Shown piece by piece: positions 26,574-36,372 of a stretch of 64,000 nucleotides of DNA (its first letter is position 1; each line of letters opens with the position of its first letter). Made by a program: the position numbers and the translations under genes. Source of the stretch: Cognatiyoonia sp965661665 (GTDB lineage: Bacteria > Pseudomonadota > Alphaproteobacteria > Rhodobacterales > Rhodobacteraceae); NCBI RefSeq assembly GCF_965661665.1, contig NZ_CBFIEO010000013.1, positions 30,864 to 94,863 of the forward strand, given 5' to 3'. The notes below the pieces were generated by a model. That model was not told the DNA's origin. It ran no database searches and saw only the letters and a program-made list of their open reading frames with translations.

Positions 26574-28022
26574 ATGATTGATTTTCGCCCGGTTTTTTAT
26601 GTGGTCGGCCTCCTTGTCGCAGCGCTGGGCATGACAATGCTGTTTCCCATGTTTGCGGACCTTTGGTACGGAAATGGCCATTGGTTTACCTTCCTGCAGT
26701 CGGCGGTATTGACGATCGTTTTCGGGGGCATGGTTGCGCTGTCGTCGGCCAATGGGATCAGTGGCGGGTTGAGCCGGCGTCAAACCTTCCTGCTGACCGC
26801 GCTTGTGTGGCTCACCTTGCCCGTCTTCGGAGCCTTGCCGTTTGTGTTTGGGGCGACCGCGTCGTCTGTCCCTGATGCGTTCTTCGAAGCCATGTCCGGC
26901 CTGACGACAACAGGCGCCACTGCTATTGCCAAGCTGGGACCGTTGCCAGAAGGGCTGAAGCTTTGGCGCGGCATCCTGCAATGGCTGGGCGGTGTTGGTA
27001 TCATCGTTGTGGCAATGGTGTTTCTGCCGGAACTGCGTGTTGGTGGTATGCAAATCTTCCGATCCGAAGGCTTTGACACTAGCGGCAAGATTCTACCACG
27101 GGCGGGTGAAATCGCACGGAGTATTTCGTTTATTTACATCGGCCTGACAATCGCCTGCGCCTTGGCTTATGCGTTTAGTGGTCTGTCGCCGTTTGATGCG
27201 CTCGTCCATTCCATGACGACTGTTTCGACGGGGGGTATGGGCAATTACAACACCTCCTTTGCGGGCTTCGGTGCACTGACGCAATATGTCGCTGTGCTCT
27301 TCATGGTTTTGGCCGCGCTGCCCTTTGTGCGGTTCGTACAATTGCTTGCTGGTACCGCGGAGCCATTGTTCGTCGACCCACAAATCAGGGTCTTTCTGGC
27401 GACAATCGCGATCATCGTCCTGCTGATGGCGTCTTGGGCGGCAGCCCGGGATGGCGTGGTCTCAGAAGACGCGTTTCGCGCAAGCCTATTCAACGTCGTC
27501 TCCATCATGACGGGTACAGGCTATGCCAGCGCGGATTACATGACATGGGGCAGCTTCCCCGTAATGATGTTTTTTCTTATCGGGTTGATCGGGGGTTGCG
27601 CGGGGTCGACCTCATGCTCGATCAAGGTCTTCCGGTATCAGCTGCTCTTTGCCTCGATCAAAAGTCAGATCCGGCAAATCCACTCTCCCCATGGGGTGTT
27701 TCAACCCCGCTATGCCGGGCGCGCGGTGAGCGAGGATGTTCTGAATTCGGTCATGGCCTTTTTCATTGCGTTCCTTTTGTCGATGGGGTTGATTGCCGTT
27801 GCTTTGGGCCTGACGGGGCTTGATTTCATCACCTCTGTTTCGGGGGCGGCAGCGGCGCTCGCCAATATTGGCCCTGGGCTGGGTGATCAGATTGGTCCGG
27901 CGGGGAATTACGCTGGTCTTAACGATGCGGCCAAGTGGATTTTAGCGATGGCGATGTATGTCGGACGATTGGAGATTTTGGTGGTTCTCACAATCGTGTC
28001 GCTGAAGTTCTGGCGGGACTAA
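26574..28022 (+). CDS. trkH: Trk-type potassium uptake channel subunit TrkH
   Basis: The 482-residue integral membrane protein shows the four P-loop/selectivity repeats: SGLTTTGATAI, STGGMGNYN, MTGTGYASADY and NIGPGLGDQIG. It also has LQWLGGVGIIVVAMV. It carries potassium across the inner membrane together with the TrkA regulator, which is not in the window. The ATG at 26574 (MIDFRPVFYVVG) starts the first membrane helix; an extension to 26463 overlaps folE2 and is low-complexity. Confidence 0.94.
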   Translation: MIDFRPVFYVVGLLVAALGMTMLFPMFADLWYGNGHWFTFLQSAVLTIVFGGMVALSSANGISGGLSRRQTFLLTALVWLTLPVFGALPFVFGATASSVPDAFFEAMSGLTTTGATAIAKLGPLPEGLKLWRGILQWLGGVGIIVVAMVFLPELRVGGMQIFRSEGFDTSGKILPRAGEIARSISFIYIGLTIACALAYAFSGLSPFDALVHSMTTVSTGGMGNYNTSFAGFGALTQYVAVLFMVLAALPFVRFVQLLAGTAEPLFVDPQIRVFLATIAIIVLLMASWAAARDGVVSEDAFRASLFNVVSIMTGTGYASADYMTWGSFPVMMFFLIGLIGGCAGSTSCSIKVFRYQLLFASIKSQIRQIHSPHGVFQPRYAGRAVSEDVLNSVMAFFIAFLLSMGLIAVALGLTGLDFITSVSGAAAALANIGPGLGDQIGPAGNYAGLNDAAKWILAMAMYVGRLEILVVLTIVSLKFWRD

Positions 28023-28033
28023 GTGGAGCTGGT

Positions 28034-29773
28034 TTACCAGCAGCTCACAAGAACAGTTTGATCATTGGCACGGCGGGACAGCGTTTCGGGCGCCATAAAC
28101 GCCACAGATGATGTCGTTTCTACAGCAATGTTTGCGGCGGCAAGGGCCGCAATGATGGTTTCGCTGTCGAGGGAGAAGCTCACCTCTTCGGGCAGAACCT
28201 GACCCTCAATGGATTGCTGTGGCAAAAGCATCCCAAGCACTGCGCCACCGTTGTCAAAGACAGGGCCACCGACATCGCCATCCCGAGCACGGATGTTGAG
28301 GCGTTTCACCTCAGTTTCACCATCTAGGCCACGGATGTCTGCCAGCTTTCCAAATGTGACGGAGGCTGAATTGAGCACGCTGCCAAACGGGAAGCCGGCC
28401 ACTGCGACGTCAGACTGTATGCGCGGGACGCCGGTCTGGAAGGCTGCAACACCGAGCGGCGCGAGGGTTGCCTTTGGGCGCAACACGGCGAGGCCGAGGT
28501 CGGCGTCGGTGAAGGCAAGCTCCGCCTCATGGTCGAGGCCGATAGTCAGCCTTTCGCAGCTGTTCGCGATGGTGGAGGAGGTCAGGACGGTACCTGTGCT
28601 ATCGATGAAGAAACCGGACTGACTGAAATCCGGTGTGCGGATGGCAAGACCGGAAACCAAATCAACCGCTTGATCCTCCCCGGGTACTGAAAGCGCAGGA
28701 TCGAGCACGCCGTCAACAACCGCGAAGCTTTTGCGCATTTCGTCCAAAACGCGGAGGCGGCGTTCTTCGTCATCCGAAGGCCAAATCAAAGCGAAGCCTT
28801 TGATCGTCTCATTGGACAGTGTCGCCGTGACAAAGGTGGATTTGGTCGCGTCCGCACCTTCGATTGTAAACGAACTGCTGCGCCGTTCACGGGGCCCGTC
28901 CATCGGTACGATTTCCAGCGTTTGCAGGATCTCATAGAGGCCGAAAAGCCGGTCCTGATTGCCTTCCTGTGAGATCAGCAGTACCTGCGCTTTAATTTCG
29001 CCCGTAGCGTCGAAGCGGGCGAATGGCGGTTCATATTCAGTGAATGCCACAACGCCTGTTGGGATTGGTATTTGGATGCCCGAGGCGTCATCACGAACCA
29101 GTTCAAGGTCCACTCCATCAAGCACCGAATTGTAGTCATCCAGTGCGATGGCCCGCTGCTTGCTTGTCATCACGCTAGTGGGTTCAAAGTTCTTTGCCTC
29201 TTGCCAGAGCCGCATTGAATTGCGGGTGCCACGGCCATAAAGCCCGTCGATGGTCCCATTGTAGAAGCCCGCCCATTGCAGTGCGACTTGCAGCTCTTTC
29301 TTCTGTTCGCGGTCGAGCAGGGCCTCAGAAGCGCGCGCCTCCCGCAGGGTTTCGTCAGACGGTGTGATAATAATAGGCTCTTCAACTACCTTGGCCGTGT
29401 CTTCGGCTGGCTGCGCAAGGGCCGTGGGCGCTTGCGCTTGTGTCGGGGCGCTTTCGCCCACGGGCCAGAATTGCTGACGGAAGGAGGTCCCCGTGGCAAT
29501 GAAGCTGTCACCCGGAATGCGGCCCGACCCCCGCAACTGGCGGAGGAGGGCGGTGGCATCAGGCCGGCTGTAGGGGCCAAGGACGATGGCGTACCAGTTG
29601 CGACCAGTGTAGAAGCCCGCGACATCATCGAGACGTGCGTCATAGATGCTGACCCGCTCTTGCGCTTGTTGCAGACTTGGCTGAGCCTCGATCTGAATCC
29701 AAACAGGCTGCTGTCCCAAGACGGTGGATGCCGAAAATACCAAAGCCAACACGACAGCAAAAAGACGTTTCAT
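28034..29773 (-). CDS. Exported SPOR/peptidoglycan-binding protein with a degenerate trypsin-like domain
   Basis: This 579-residue envelope protein has a signal peptide (1-20, MKRLFAVVLALVFSASTVLG). A SPOR-like segment follows at about 24-90, then a peptidoglycan-binding module (LQVALQWAGFYNGTIDGLYG, about 160-200). The C-terminal third is trypsin-like. At the position of the catalytic-Ser motif GDSGGP it reads GDVGGP, with Val at about 501. The expected His motif is also gone (GTVLTSSTIANSCERL instead of a TAAH-like string), while the fold cores remain. It is probably an inactive protease that binds wall material. It converges on trkH and diverges from glyQ. Confidence 0.78.
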   Translation of the reverse strand: MKRLFAVVLALVFSASTVLGQQPVWIQIEAQPSLQQAQERVSIYDARLDDVAGFYTGRNWYAIVLGPYSRPDATALLRQLRGSGRIPGDSFIATGTSFRQQFWPVGESAPTQAQAPTALAQPAEDTAKVVEEPIIITPSDETLREARASEALLDREQKKELQVALQWAGFYNGTIDGLYGRGTRNSMRLWQEAKNFEPTSVMTSKQRAIALDDYNSVLDGVDLELVRDDASGIQIPIPTGVVAFTEYEPPFARFDATGEIKAQVLLISQEGNQDRLFGLYEILQTLEIVPMDGPRERRSSSFTIEGADATKSTFVTATLSNETIKGFALIWPSDDEERRLRVLDEMRKSFAVVDGVLDPALSVPGEDQAVDLVSGLAIRTPDFSQSGFFIDSTGTVLTSSTIANSCERLTIGLDHEAELAFTDADLGLAVLRPKATLAPLGVAAFQTGVPRIQSDVAVAGFPFGSVLNSASVTFGKLADIRGLDGETEVKRLNIRARDGDVGGPVFDNGGAVLGMLLPQQSIEGQVLPEEVSFSLDSETIIAALAAANIAVETTSSVAFMAPETLSRRANDQTVLVSCW

Positions 29774-29949
29774 ACCGAACCCATCAACGAATCTGAAAGC
29801 CGGGCAGATCCGGCTGGCGTGCAACCTAGCAGAGTGTTTGCCGGATGCAGCATAAAACGCGCGTGAGACGGTAGAATAATGCGCCTGTGTGCCAATTGAC
29901 CCTTACGGCGACGAGGCCTATTGAACACACAAACGCAGAAGAGGGCACC

Positions 29950-30873
29950 ATGGCCGACAAACCAAGCAGTTTTCAAGAGATTATCCTGAGGTTGCAGACC
30001 TATTGGGCTGGCAAAGGCTGCGCGATTTTGCAGCCTTACGACATGGAAGTTGGGGCAGGGACATTCCATCCGGCCACAACACTGCGTGCGCTGGGCTCAA
30101 ACGCATGGGCTGCGGCCTATGTTCAGCCGTCGCGCCGTCCAACGGATGGCCGATATGGCGAGAACCCGAACCGTTTGCAGCACTACTACCAGTATCAGGT
30201 GCTGATTAAGCCATCGCCGCCCGACCTGCAGGAGCTCTACCTCGGATCGCTCGGCGCGATTGGGATTGATGCGGATATGCATGACATCCGATTTGTCGAA
30301 GACGACTGGGAAAGCCCGACACTGGGCGCTTGGGGGCTGGGCTGGGAAGTTTGGTGTGACGGGATGGAAGTAAGCCAGTTCACCTATTTCCAACAGGTCG
30401 GCGGGCACGACTGCAAACCAGTCTCAGGCGAGCTGACCTACGGGTTGGAGCGTTTGGCGATGTATGTCCTTGGCGTCGATCACGTTATGGATATGCCGTT
30501 CAACGATCCGCAATCGCCGATCGCGCTGACCTATGGGGACGTCTTCAAACAGACCGAAGAAGAATATGCCCGCTGGAACTTTGATGTGGCCGACACAGAC
30601 ACGTTACTTCAGCACTTCAAAGATGCCGAAGCGGAATGTGCCCGCATTCTTGCGGAGCCGCATAAAGACCGGAAAACGGGTAAGCGGATAATTATGGCGC
30701 ATCCGGCCTATGACCAGTGCATCAAGGCGTCCCACGTCTTTAACCTGCTGGACGCGCGGGGCGTAATCTCCGTCACCGAACGGCAAGCCTACATTGGCCG
30801 CGTGCGGGCCTTGGCTAAGGACTGCGCCGAAGCCTTTGTTCAAACGGCCGCTGGGGGCCAAGACGCGGCATGA
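29950..30873 (+). CDS. glyQ: Glycine--tRNA ligase alpha subunit
   Basis: The 307-residue protein is the class II catalytic subunit: FQEIILRLQTYWAGKGCAIL, PYDMEVGAGTFHPAT, AYVQPSRRPTDGRYGENPNR and GHDCKPVSGELTYGLERLA. With GlyS it charges tRNA-Gly as an alpha2-beta2 enzyme. The ATG at 29950 (MADKPSSF) is preceded by AGAGGGC. Its stop overlaps the start of a small membrane-protein gene by 4 bases, and glyS follows that gene. Confidence 0.97.
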   Translation: MADKPSSFQEIILRLQTYWAGKGCAILQPYDMEVGAGTFHPATTLRALGSNAWAAAYVQPSRRPTDGRYGENPNRLQHYYQYQVLIKPSPPDLQELYLGSLGAIGIDADMHDIRFVEDDWESPTLGAWGLGWEVWCDGMEVSQFTYFQQVGGHDCKPVSGELTYGLERLAMYVLGVDHVMDMPFNDPQSPIALTYGDVFKQTEEEYARWNFDVADTDTLLQHFKDAEAECARILAEPHKDRKTGKRIIMAHPAYDQCIKASHVFNLLDARGVISVTERQAYIGRVRALAKDCAEAFVQTAAGGQDAA

Positions 30874-31397
30874 TGGGCCGCATCGTTATAGGATTGCTTT
30901 TGATGTTTGCTTTGGCTGCTGCGGTTGCGATGTATTACCTGCAAGTCTACGCCTTTTATGATGAGATGTCGGCGGACGGGGATGCTGTGGTGTTGACCAC
31001 GCTCTTTGATGGGCAGCCTGAGCCGATCCTTTATGAAAATTTCTCTAACATCGACAGTAACAGCAGCCCGATCCGCTATCGCGCGTGTTTTGAAACGCCG
31101 ACAAGCTATGCGCTGTTGACCGAAACCTATGTCGTCGTTGAGGCGGCGGAGCCGAAGATTGCCCCCGGTTGGTTCGATTGCTTTGACGCTGAAGCGATTG
31201 GTCAAGACCTCGAAAGCGGGGATGCGGTGGCTTTCATGGGGATTGAAAATGTCGATTACGGCATTGATCGGATCGTTGCCGTCTACCCCGATGGCCGCGC
31301 CTTTGCGTGGCACGAGATCAACGCCTGTGGGGAGGTTGTCTTTGACGGCGATCCTGTTCCAGAAGGCTGTCCAGACCCCGCAACAGGATTAAATTAA
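30870..31397 (+). CDS. Membrane-anchored DUF6446-like protein between glyQ and glyS
   Basis: The 175-residue protein has a single N-terminal membrane segment (about 4-22, IVIGLLLMFALAAAVAMYYL), then a soluble part rich in acidic residues with several Cys (RACFETPTSYALL, GWFDCFDAEA, EINACGEVVF). From memory this matches the Rhodobacteraceae DUF6446 family, often lying between glyQ and glyS. It overlaps glyQ by 4 bases and glyS by 1, so it is made with them. Function unknown. Confidence 0.72.
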   Translation: MMGRIVIGLLLMFALAAAVAMYYLQVYAFYDEMSADGDAVVLTTLFDGQPEPILYENFSNIDSNSSPIRYRACFETPTSYALLTETYVVVEAAEPKIAPGWFDCFDAEAIGQDLESGDAVAFMGIENVDYGIDRIVAVYPDGRAFAWHEINACGEVVFDGDPVPEGCPDPATGLN

Positions 31398-33625
31398 TGC
31401 CTGATCTTCTGATTGAACTCTTTTCCGAGGAAATCCCAGCACGGATGCAAACCCGTGCGGCGGAGGATTTGAAGAAGCTCGTCACGGAAGGGCTGGTTGA
31501 GGCTGGACTGACCTATGCGGGGGCTGCGGCCTTTACCACGCCCCGGCGGTTGACGCTGTCGCTTGAGGATTTGCTGGCCGAAAGCAAACCCGTGCGGGAA
31601 GAGCGGAAAGGCCCGAAAGTGGGCGCGCCCGATCAGGCGATTGAGGGGTTCTTGCGTGGGGCTGGTGTGTCCAAGGATGATCTGGAAATCCGCGACGACA
31701 AAAAGGGTCAGGTCTATTTCGCAGTGATCGAAAAGCCGGGGCGTTTGGCGTCGGACATTATCGCTGAGGTGCTGGAAAAGACGATCCGCAACTTCCCGTG
31801 GCCCAAGTCGATGCGCTGGGGTTCCGGCACGCTGAAATGGGTGCGCCCGCTGCATTCGATTGTCTGTCTGTTGACGGATGAGGCGGGGGCGACGGTTGTG
31901 CCGGTTGATGTCGATGGCATCACGTCAGGCGATTTCACCTATGGGCATCGCTTTATGTCCAATGCTGTGATTTCTGTCACATCTTTTGAGGATTACGAGG
32001 CGAAGTTGAAGCACGCGCATGTGATGCTGCGCGCAGACGAGCGGGCCGAAGCGATCTGGCAAGACGCCACTAATCAAGCATTCGCGCAGGGCCTGCAAGT
32101 TGTCGAAGACCGTGTGCTTTTGGCGGAGGTGGCGGGGCTTGTCGAATGGCCTGTTGTCCTGATGGGCAAGATCGATGAGGAGTTCTTAGCGCTGCCGCCG
32201 GAGGTGTTGCAAACCTCCATGAAGGAGCATCAAAAGTTTTTCTCCGTCCGAAATGAAAAGACCGGCCGGATTGAGCAGTTCGTGACGGTTGCAAATATCG
32301 AGACGTCGGACAATGGCGCGACAATCCTTGCGGGAAACCAAAAGGTGCTATCGGCGCGTCTGGCGGATGCAAAATTCTTCTGGGAGAACGACCTACGGGT
32401 TGCGACGAAAGAGAAGATGCAGCCGTGGCTCGATGCACAGGCCAATGTGACATTCCACAACAAGCTTGGCTCGCAACGTGATCTTATCGAACGCATGATC
32501 GCGCTGGCGAAAGAGTTGGCTCCGGCTGTAGGCGCTGATCCTAAATTGGCAGCGCAGGCGGCGCAGGTCGCCAAGGCCGATCTTGCGTCAGAGATGGTCT
32601 ATGAATTCCCGGATCTTCAAGGACTTATGGGGCGTTATTACAGCGATTCTGCTGGTCTGCCTGCTGAGGTTGCTGCCGCCTGTGAGGAGCATTACGCACC
32701 ATTGGGGCCATCTGATGAAGTGCCAGCCGCGCCGACATCCGTGGCTGTGTCTTTGGCGGAGAAGTTGGACAAGCTGACCGGTTTTTGGGCCATAGATGAG
32801 AAGCCGACGGGGTCAAAAGATCCGTTTGCGTTGAGGCGTGCCGCGCTGGGTGTCATTCGCGTTGTTTTGGACAATGATCTGACTGTGAAGCTGGATCGGT
32901 TCATTGATGCGCAGTTGCTGCGGCACGAAATCAAAGTGAACCGAAACGGTGCCGAACAGGATGAAATTGACACGTTAGAACAGATCCTTGAGGAGATAGC
33001 CGAGCACGGGGTGTTTGGGGCTGCGTTGGAAGCGGTGAAGGATGCTGCTAAGGCAGGCAAGACGGTCGATGCCGTTGCCGCCCAGTTGCCTGACAAAAGC
33101 GTTTCGCTGCTTGCATTCTTCCACGACCGCCTCAAGGTTTACCTGCGCGATCAAGGCATTCGCCATGACATCATTGACGCCTGTATCGCGATGCCGGGGA
33201 ATGATGATCTGACGCTGTTGGTCAAGCGGGCGCGGGCGTTGTCGGAAACGCTCTCCACCGATGACGGGGAAAACCTGATCCAAGGGTTCAAGCGCGCCAA
33301 CAACATCCTGACCCAAGCGGAAGAAAAGGATGGCGTTGAATACTCCTATGGGGCGGACATCAAGTTTGCCGAAGGCGATGCTGAGAAGGCGCTGTTCAAA
33401 GCATTGGACGATGCGGATGCGGTCATTAAACCCGCGATGGCGGTGGAGGATTTCACCACCGCAATGGCTGCGATGGCAGGTCTGCGCGGTCCGATCGATG
33501 CATTTTTCACCGATGTACAGGTCAATGCGGATAGTGACGTTTTGCGCCGTAACCGATTGAATTTGTTGTCTCGCATTCGGTCGATATGCCTTGCTGTGGC
33601 GGATTTGACCAAGATCGAAGGTTAA
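31397..33625 (+). CDS. glyS: Glycine--tRNA ligase beta subunit
   Basis: The 742-residue protein begins MPDLLIELFSEEIPARMQT, a typical GlyS start. It has TPRRLTLSLEDLL, FPWPKSMRWG, LQTSMKEHQKFF and a late region with AVMKVMVM-like helices replaced here by KPAMAVEDFTTAMAAMAGLR. It binds tRNA-Gly and complements GlyQ. The start shares one base with the preceding stop (TAATG). Confidence 0.96.
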   Translation: MPDLLIELFSEEIPARMQTRAAEDLKKLVTEGLVEAGLTYAGAAAFTTPRRLTLSLEDLLAESKPVREERKGPKVGAPDQAIEGFLRGAGVSKDDLEIRDDKKGQVYFAVIEKPGRLASDIIAEVLEKTIRNFPWPKSMRWGSGTLKWVRPLHSIVCLLTDEAGATVVPVDVDGITSGDFTYGHRFMSNAVISVTSFEDYEAKLKHAHVMLRADERAEAIWQDATNQAFAQGLQVVEDRVLLAEVAGLVEWPVVLMGKIDEEFLALPPEVLQTSMKEHQKFFSVRNEKTGRIEQFVTVANIETSDNGATILAGNQKVLSARLADAKFFWENDLRVATKEKMQPWLDAQANVTFHNKLGSQRDLIERMIALAKELAPAVGADPKLAAQAAQVAKADLASEMVYEFPDLQGLMGRYYSDSAGLPAEVAAACEEHYAPLGPSDEVPAAPTSVAVSLAEKLDKLTGFWAIDEKPTGSKDPFALRRAALGVIRVVLDNDLTVKLDRFIDAQLLRHEIKVNRNGAEQDEIDTLEQILEEIAEHGVFGAALEAVKDAAKAGKTVDAVAAQLPDKSVSLLAFFHDRLKVYLRDQGIRHDIIDACIAMPGNDDLTLLVKRARALSETLSTDDGENLIQGFKRANNILTQAEEKDGVEYSYGADIKFAEGDAEKALFKALDDADAVIKPAMAVEDFTTAMAAMAGLRGPIDAFFTDVQVNADSDVLRRNRLNLLSRIRSICLAVADLTKIEG

Positions 33626-33672
33626 CATTCCTTAGCGTCACATTTTCCTTACATTGGGCGCATTCTGATCTT

Positions 33673-36255
33673 ATGCTGCGGTTGAACAATGGGAATGCCG
33701 CAGTGCAGAAACACAACACTTTCGACGATGTGACCCTGATCACACCGACCGCAGCGATGTCGCCTGCGGCGCATGGCAATCGAGCGAAGTGTCTGCAACG
33801 CCTGATCCGGCTGGACATGCCGGTGCCGACAACCGTCGCCCTGTCATTCGATGCGGTGCGCAAGGTTGCAGCGGGGGAGATGCCCGATATGGCGCAAATC
33901 CTTGCCCCCTTCGGTGATTTGCCGCTGCTTTCTGTCCGGCCCTCAAGCCAAAGCCTTGACTGGGGTGGGCCGGCGGCTGTTCTGAACATTGGGATGAACG
34001 ACCAGCGCCTAGAAGCCATGAAGGACGAAGTAGGGGAGGCTGCGGCCATCGCGCTCTACGCCCGCTTTGTGCATTCCTACGCGATTGAGGTGGCGCGGTT
34101 GGAGCCGGAGGTTTTCACCCTTCCTGCCAAACCGACAATGGCAGATCTTACAAGCGCGCTGGAAACGTACGAATTCGAAGCGGATGAGCCGTTTCCGCAA
34201 GACCCCGCGCAGCAATTGTCCGATGTTCTGCGATCTATGGCGCGGGCGTGGGGTGGCACCTCCGCGAGGCTGTTGCGGGAGGCGAAAGGCGCCCCTGCCA
34301 ATGCGGGGCTGGGCCTTGTGGTGCAGAAAATGGCGCTGGGGGTTGGTAGTTCGGGGGAATGCGGCTCCGGCGTTATCCAATACGTCGACAGCGAAACCGG
34401 TCTGCCGATGGTCAAAGGCCGCTATTTGGGTCAAAGCCAAGGCCGCGCGGCGCTTGGCGATGTAGAAGGCGCGATTTATCTGACAAAAGACCCGCGCGGG
34501 TCATCGCTCGAAGAGCTATGCCCAGAGATTTTTGCGGAACTACTGAGCTATCACGACATTTGCTGCCGACGGTTGAAAGAAGAGATGGAGGTGTCGTTCA
34601 CGATTGAGAATGACCACCTCAACGTCCTTGACGCGATCACGGTGAAACGCTCAAGCCGTGCGGCGGTGCAAATCGCTGTGTCCTTGGCCGAGAACGAGTT
34701 TATCCCGCGTGAAGAGGCTGTGATGCGCATCGCGCCTGCGGCTTTGTCCGAAATGCTGCACCGGCAGATCGATCCGGAGGCGGAGCGGGATGTGATCGTG
34801 CGCGGCATCCCGGCAAGCCCTGGCGCTGCCACAGGGCGGATCGTGTTTTCAGCGCAAGAAGCGCAGGCCAGCGCAGCGCGGGGGGAGCCTTGCATCCTTG
34901 TACGGCGCGAAACCACGCCGGACGACATTCGTGGGATGCATGTGGCGCAAGCGGTGCTGACGGTCCGTGGCGGTGTGACCAGCCATGCGGCTGTGATCGG
35001 GCGCGGGCTTGGCTTGCCATGTGTTGTTGGCGCGTCTGACCTGACTGTGCATCGCAAACGCGGGTCGATGACTTGTCCCAATGGACGTGTCTTCAAAAAA
35101 GGGGAAACCATCACAGTTGATGGCACGACAGGTGAAATCCTCGCTGGATCACCAAAGATGATGGAAGCGGCCCTTGACGGTGGGTTCCAGACGCTGCTCG
35201 CCTGGGCGGATGAGTTTCGCGACATTGGCGTACGTGCAAATGCGGATACGGTTGCGGATGCCACGACGGCAGAGATGTTTGCAGCCGAAGGTGTCGGTCT
35301 TTGCCGGACGGAGCATATGTTCTTTGAAGGTGACCGCATCGGTCTGATGCAAGAGATGATCTTTGCTGAAACCGAAGAGGACCGCCGCGCAGTGTTGGAG
35401 CGTCTTCTGCCTCTACTAAGGGCGGATTTCACTGCGCTCTTCAAAATCATGGACGGTAAACCGGTCTGCATGCGACTATTCGATATGCCGCTGCATGAGT
35501 TTTTGCCCTTTGATAAAGCCGGTCAGCGGGATCTTGCCGCGCAATTGGGCCTACCGTTACCCAACGTCGTAGACCGGGTTCAGGCGCTCAGTGAATACAA
35601 CCCGATGCTTGGAATGCGGGGCATTCGGCAGGGGATCGCGCTGCCTGAAATCTATGAAATGCAAGCCCGCGCCATTTTCGAAGCAGCGGTGGCTGCTGCG
35701 AAAGACGGCGTGGTCATTGCGCCGGAGATTATGATCCCCCTCATCAGTGCAATGAAAGAAGTCGAACTGATGAAAGCCCGCATCGATGCGGTGGCCGTGG
35801 CGGTGCAGGCGGAGACGAAAACAGACTTTGACTTCAAGCTCGGCGTGATGGTGGAAACCCCGCGCGCCGCTTTGCGGGCCGAAGATATCGCACAGCATGC
35901 GCAGTTTTTATCGTTCGGCACCAATGACTTGACACAGATGACTTACGGCCTGTCGCGCGACGATGCGGGGCGGTTCATGTCGGCCTATGTCCAGCAAGGG
36001 GTTTATGAGGAAGATCCCTTTCACACCCTTGATACCGAAGGTGTGGGAGAGCTTTTGTCGATTGGCGCGGCCCGTGGGCGTCAAGGGCGGCCTGATGTCG
36101 TGCTATCAATCTGTGGCGAACATGGGGGGTCGGCGGCTGCAATTGCGTTTTGCCGGCGTGAGGCGTTCGATTATGTCTCTTGCTCGCCGTTCCGCGTTCC
36201 TTTGGCGCGTTTGTCTGCAGCTCAAATTGCCTTGGCGGAGCGTATTCAACGCTAA
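33673..36255 (+). CDS. ppdK: Pyruvate phosphate dikinase-like PEP-utilising enzyme
   Basis: The 860-residue protein has the ATP-binding N-terminal half and a swivelling phosphohistidine domain with GGVTSHAAVIGRGLGLPC (catalytic His at about 467). The PEP/pyruvate TIM barrel has GVGLCRTEHMF, PMLGMRGIRQGI, FSFGTNDLTQM-like LSFGTNDLTQM and the late CGEHGG. It interconverts PEP and pyruvate using ATP or PPi. It starts 47 bases after glyS, probably the same transcript. The N-terminal ATP-grasp region is more divergent than usual, so substrate details are uncertain. Confidence 0.88.
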   Translation: MLRLNNGNAAVQKHNTFDDVTLITPTAAMSPAAHGNRAKCLQRLIRLDMPVPTTVALSFDAVRKVAAGEMPDMAQILAPFGDLPLLSVRPSSQSLDWGGPAAVLNIGMNDQRLEAMKDEVGEAAAIALYARFVHSYAIEVARLEPEVFTLPAKPTMADLTSALETYEFEADEPFPQDPAQQLSDVLRSMARAWGGTSARLLREAKGAPANAGLGLVVQKMALGVGSSGECGSGVIQYVDSETGLPMVKGRYLGQSQGRAALGDVEGAIYLTKDPRGSSLEELCPEIFAELLSYHDICCRRLKEEMEVSFTIENDHLNVLDAITVKRSSRAAVQIAVSLAENEFIPREEAVMRIAPAALSEMLHRQIDPEAERDVIVRGIPASPGAATGRIVFSAQEAQASAARGEPCILVRRETTPDDIRGMHVAQAVLTVRGGVTSHAAVIGRGLGLPCVVGASDLTVHRKRGSMTCPNGRVFKKGETITVDGTTGEILAGSPKMMEAALDGGFQTLLAWADEFRDIGVRANADTVADATTAEMFAAEGVGLCRTEHMFFEGDRIGLMQEMIFAETEEDRRAVLERLLPLLRADFTALFKIMDGKPVCMRLFDMPLHEFLPFDKAGQRDLAAQLGLPLPNVVDRVQALSEYNPMLGMRGIRQGIALPEIYEMQARAIFEAAVAAAKDGVVIAPEIMIPLISAMKEVELMKARIDAVAVAVQAETKTDFDFKLGVMVETPRAALRAEDIAQHAQFLSFGTNDLTQMTYGLSRDDAGRFMSAYVQQGVYEEDPFHTLDTEGVGELLSIGAARGRQGRPDVVLSICGEHGGSAAAIAFCRREAFDYVSCSPFRVPLARLSAAQIALAERIQR

Positions 36256-36372
36256 TCTGGCGGATTTGACTAACCTAAAGGTGAGCCGCGGACCCCTTTA
36301 CCTTTCGCAAACACTGCACTAAAGAGCCGCCCGCTTGCACGGGGCTGGCCGTGTGACACCTGTGGTGGAAAA

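Noticed and set aside
25406..26575. Minus-strand frame of 389 codons opposite folE2
   Set aside because: It is a shadow of folE2 with no motif and His/Arg-rich composition.
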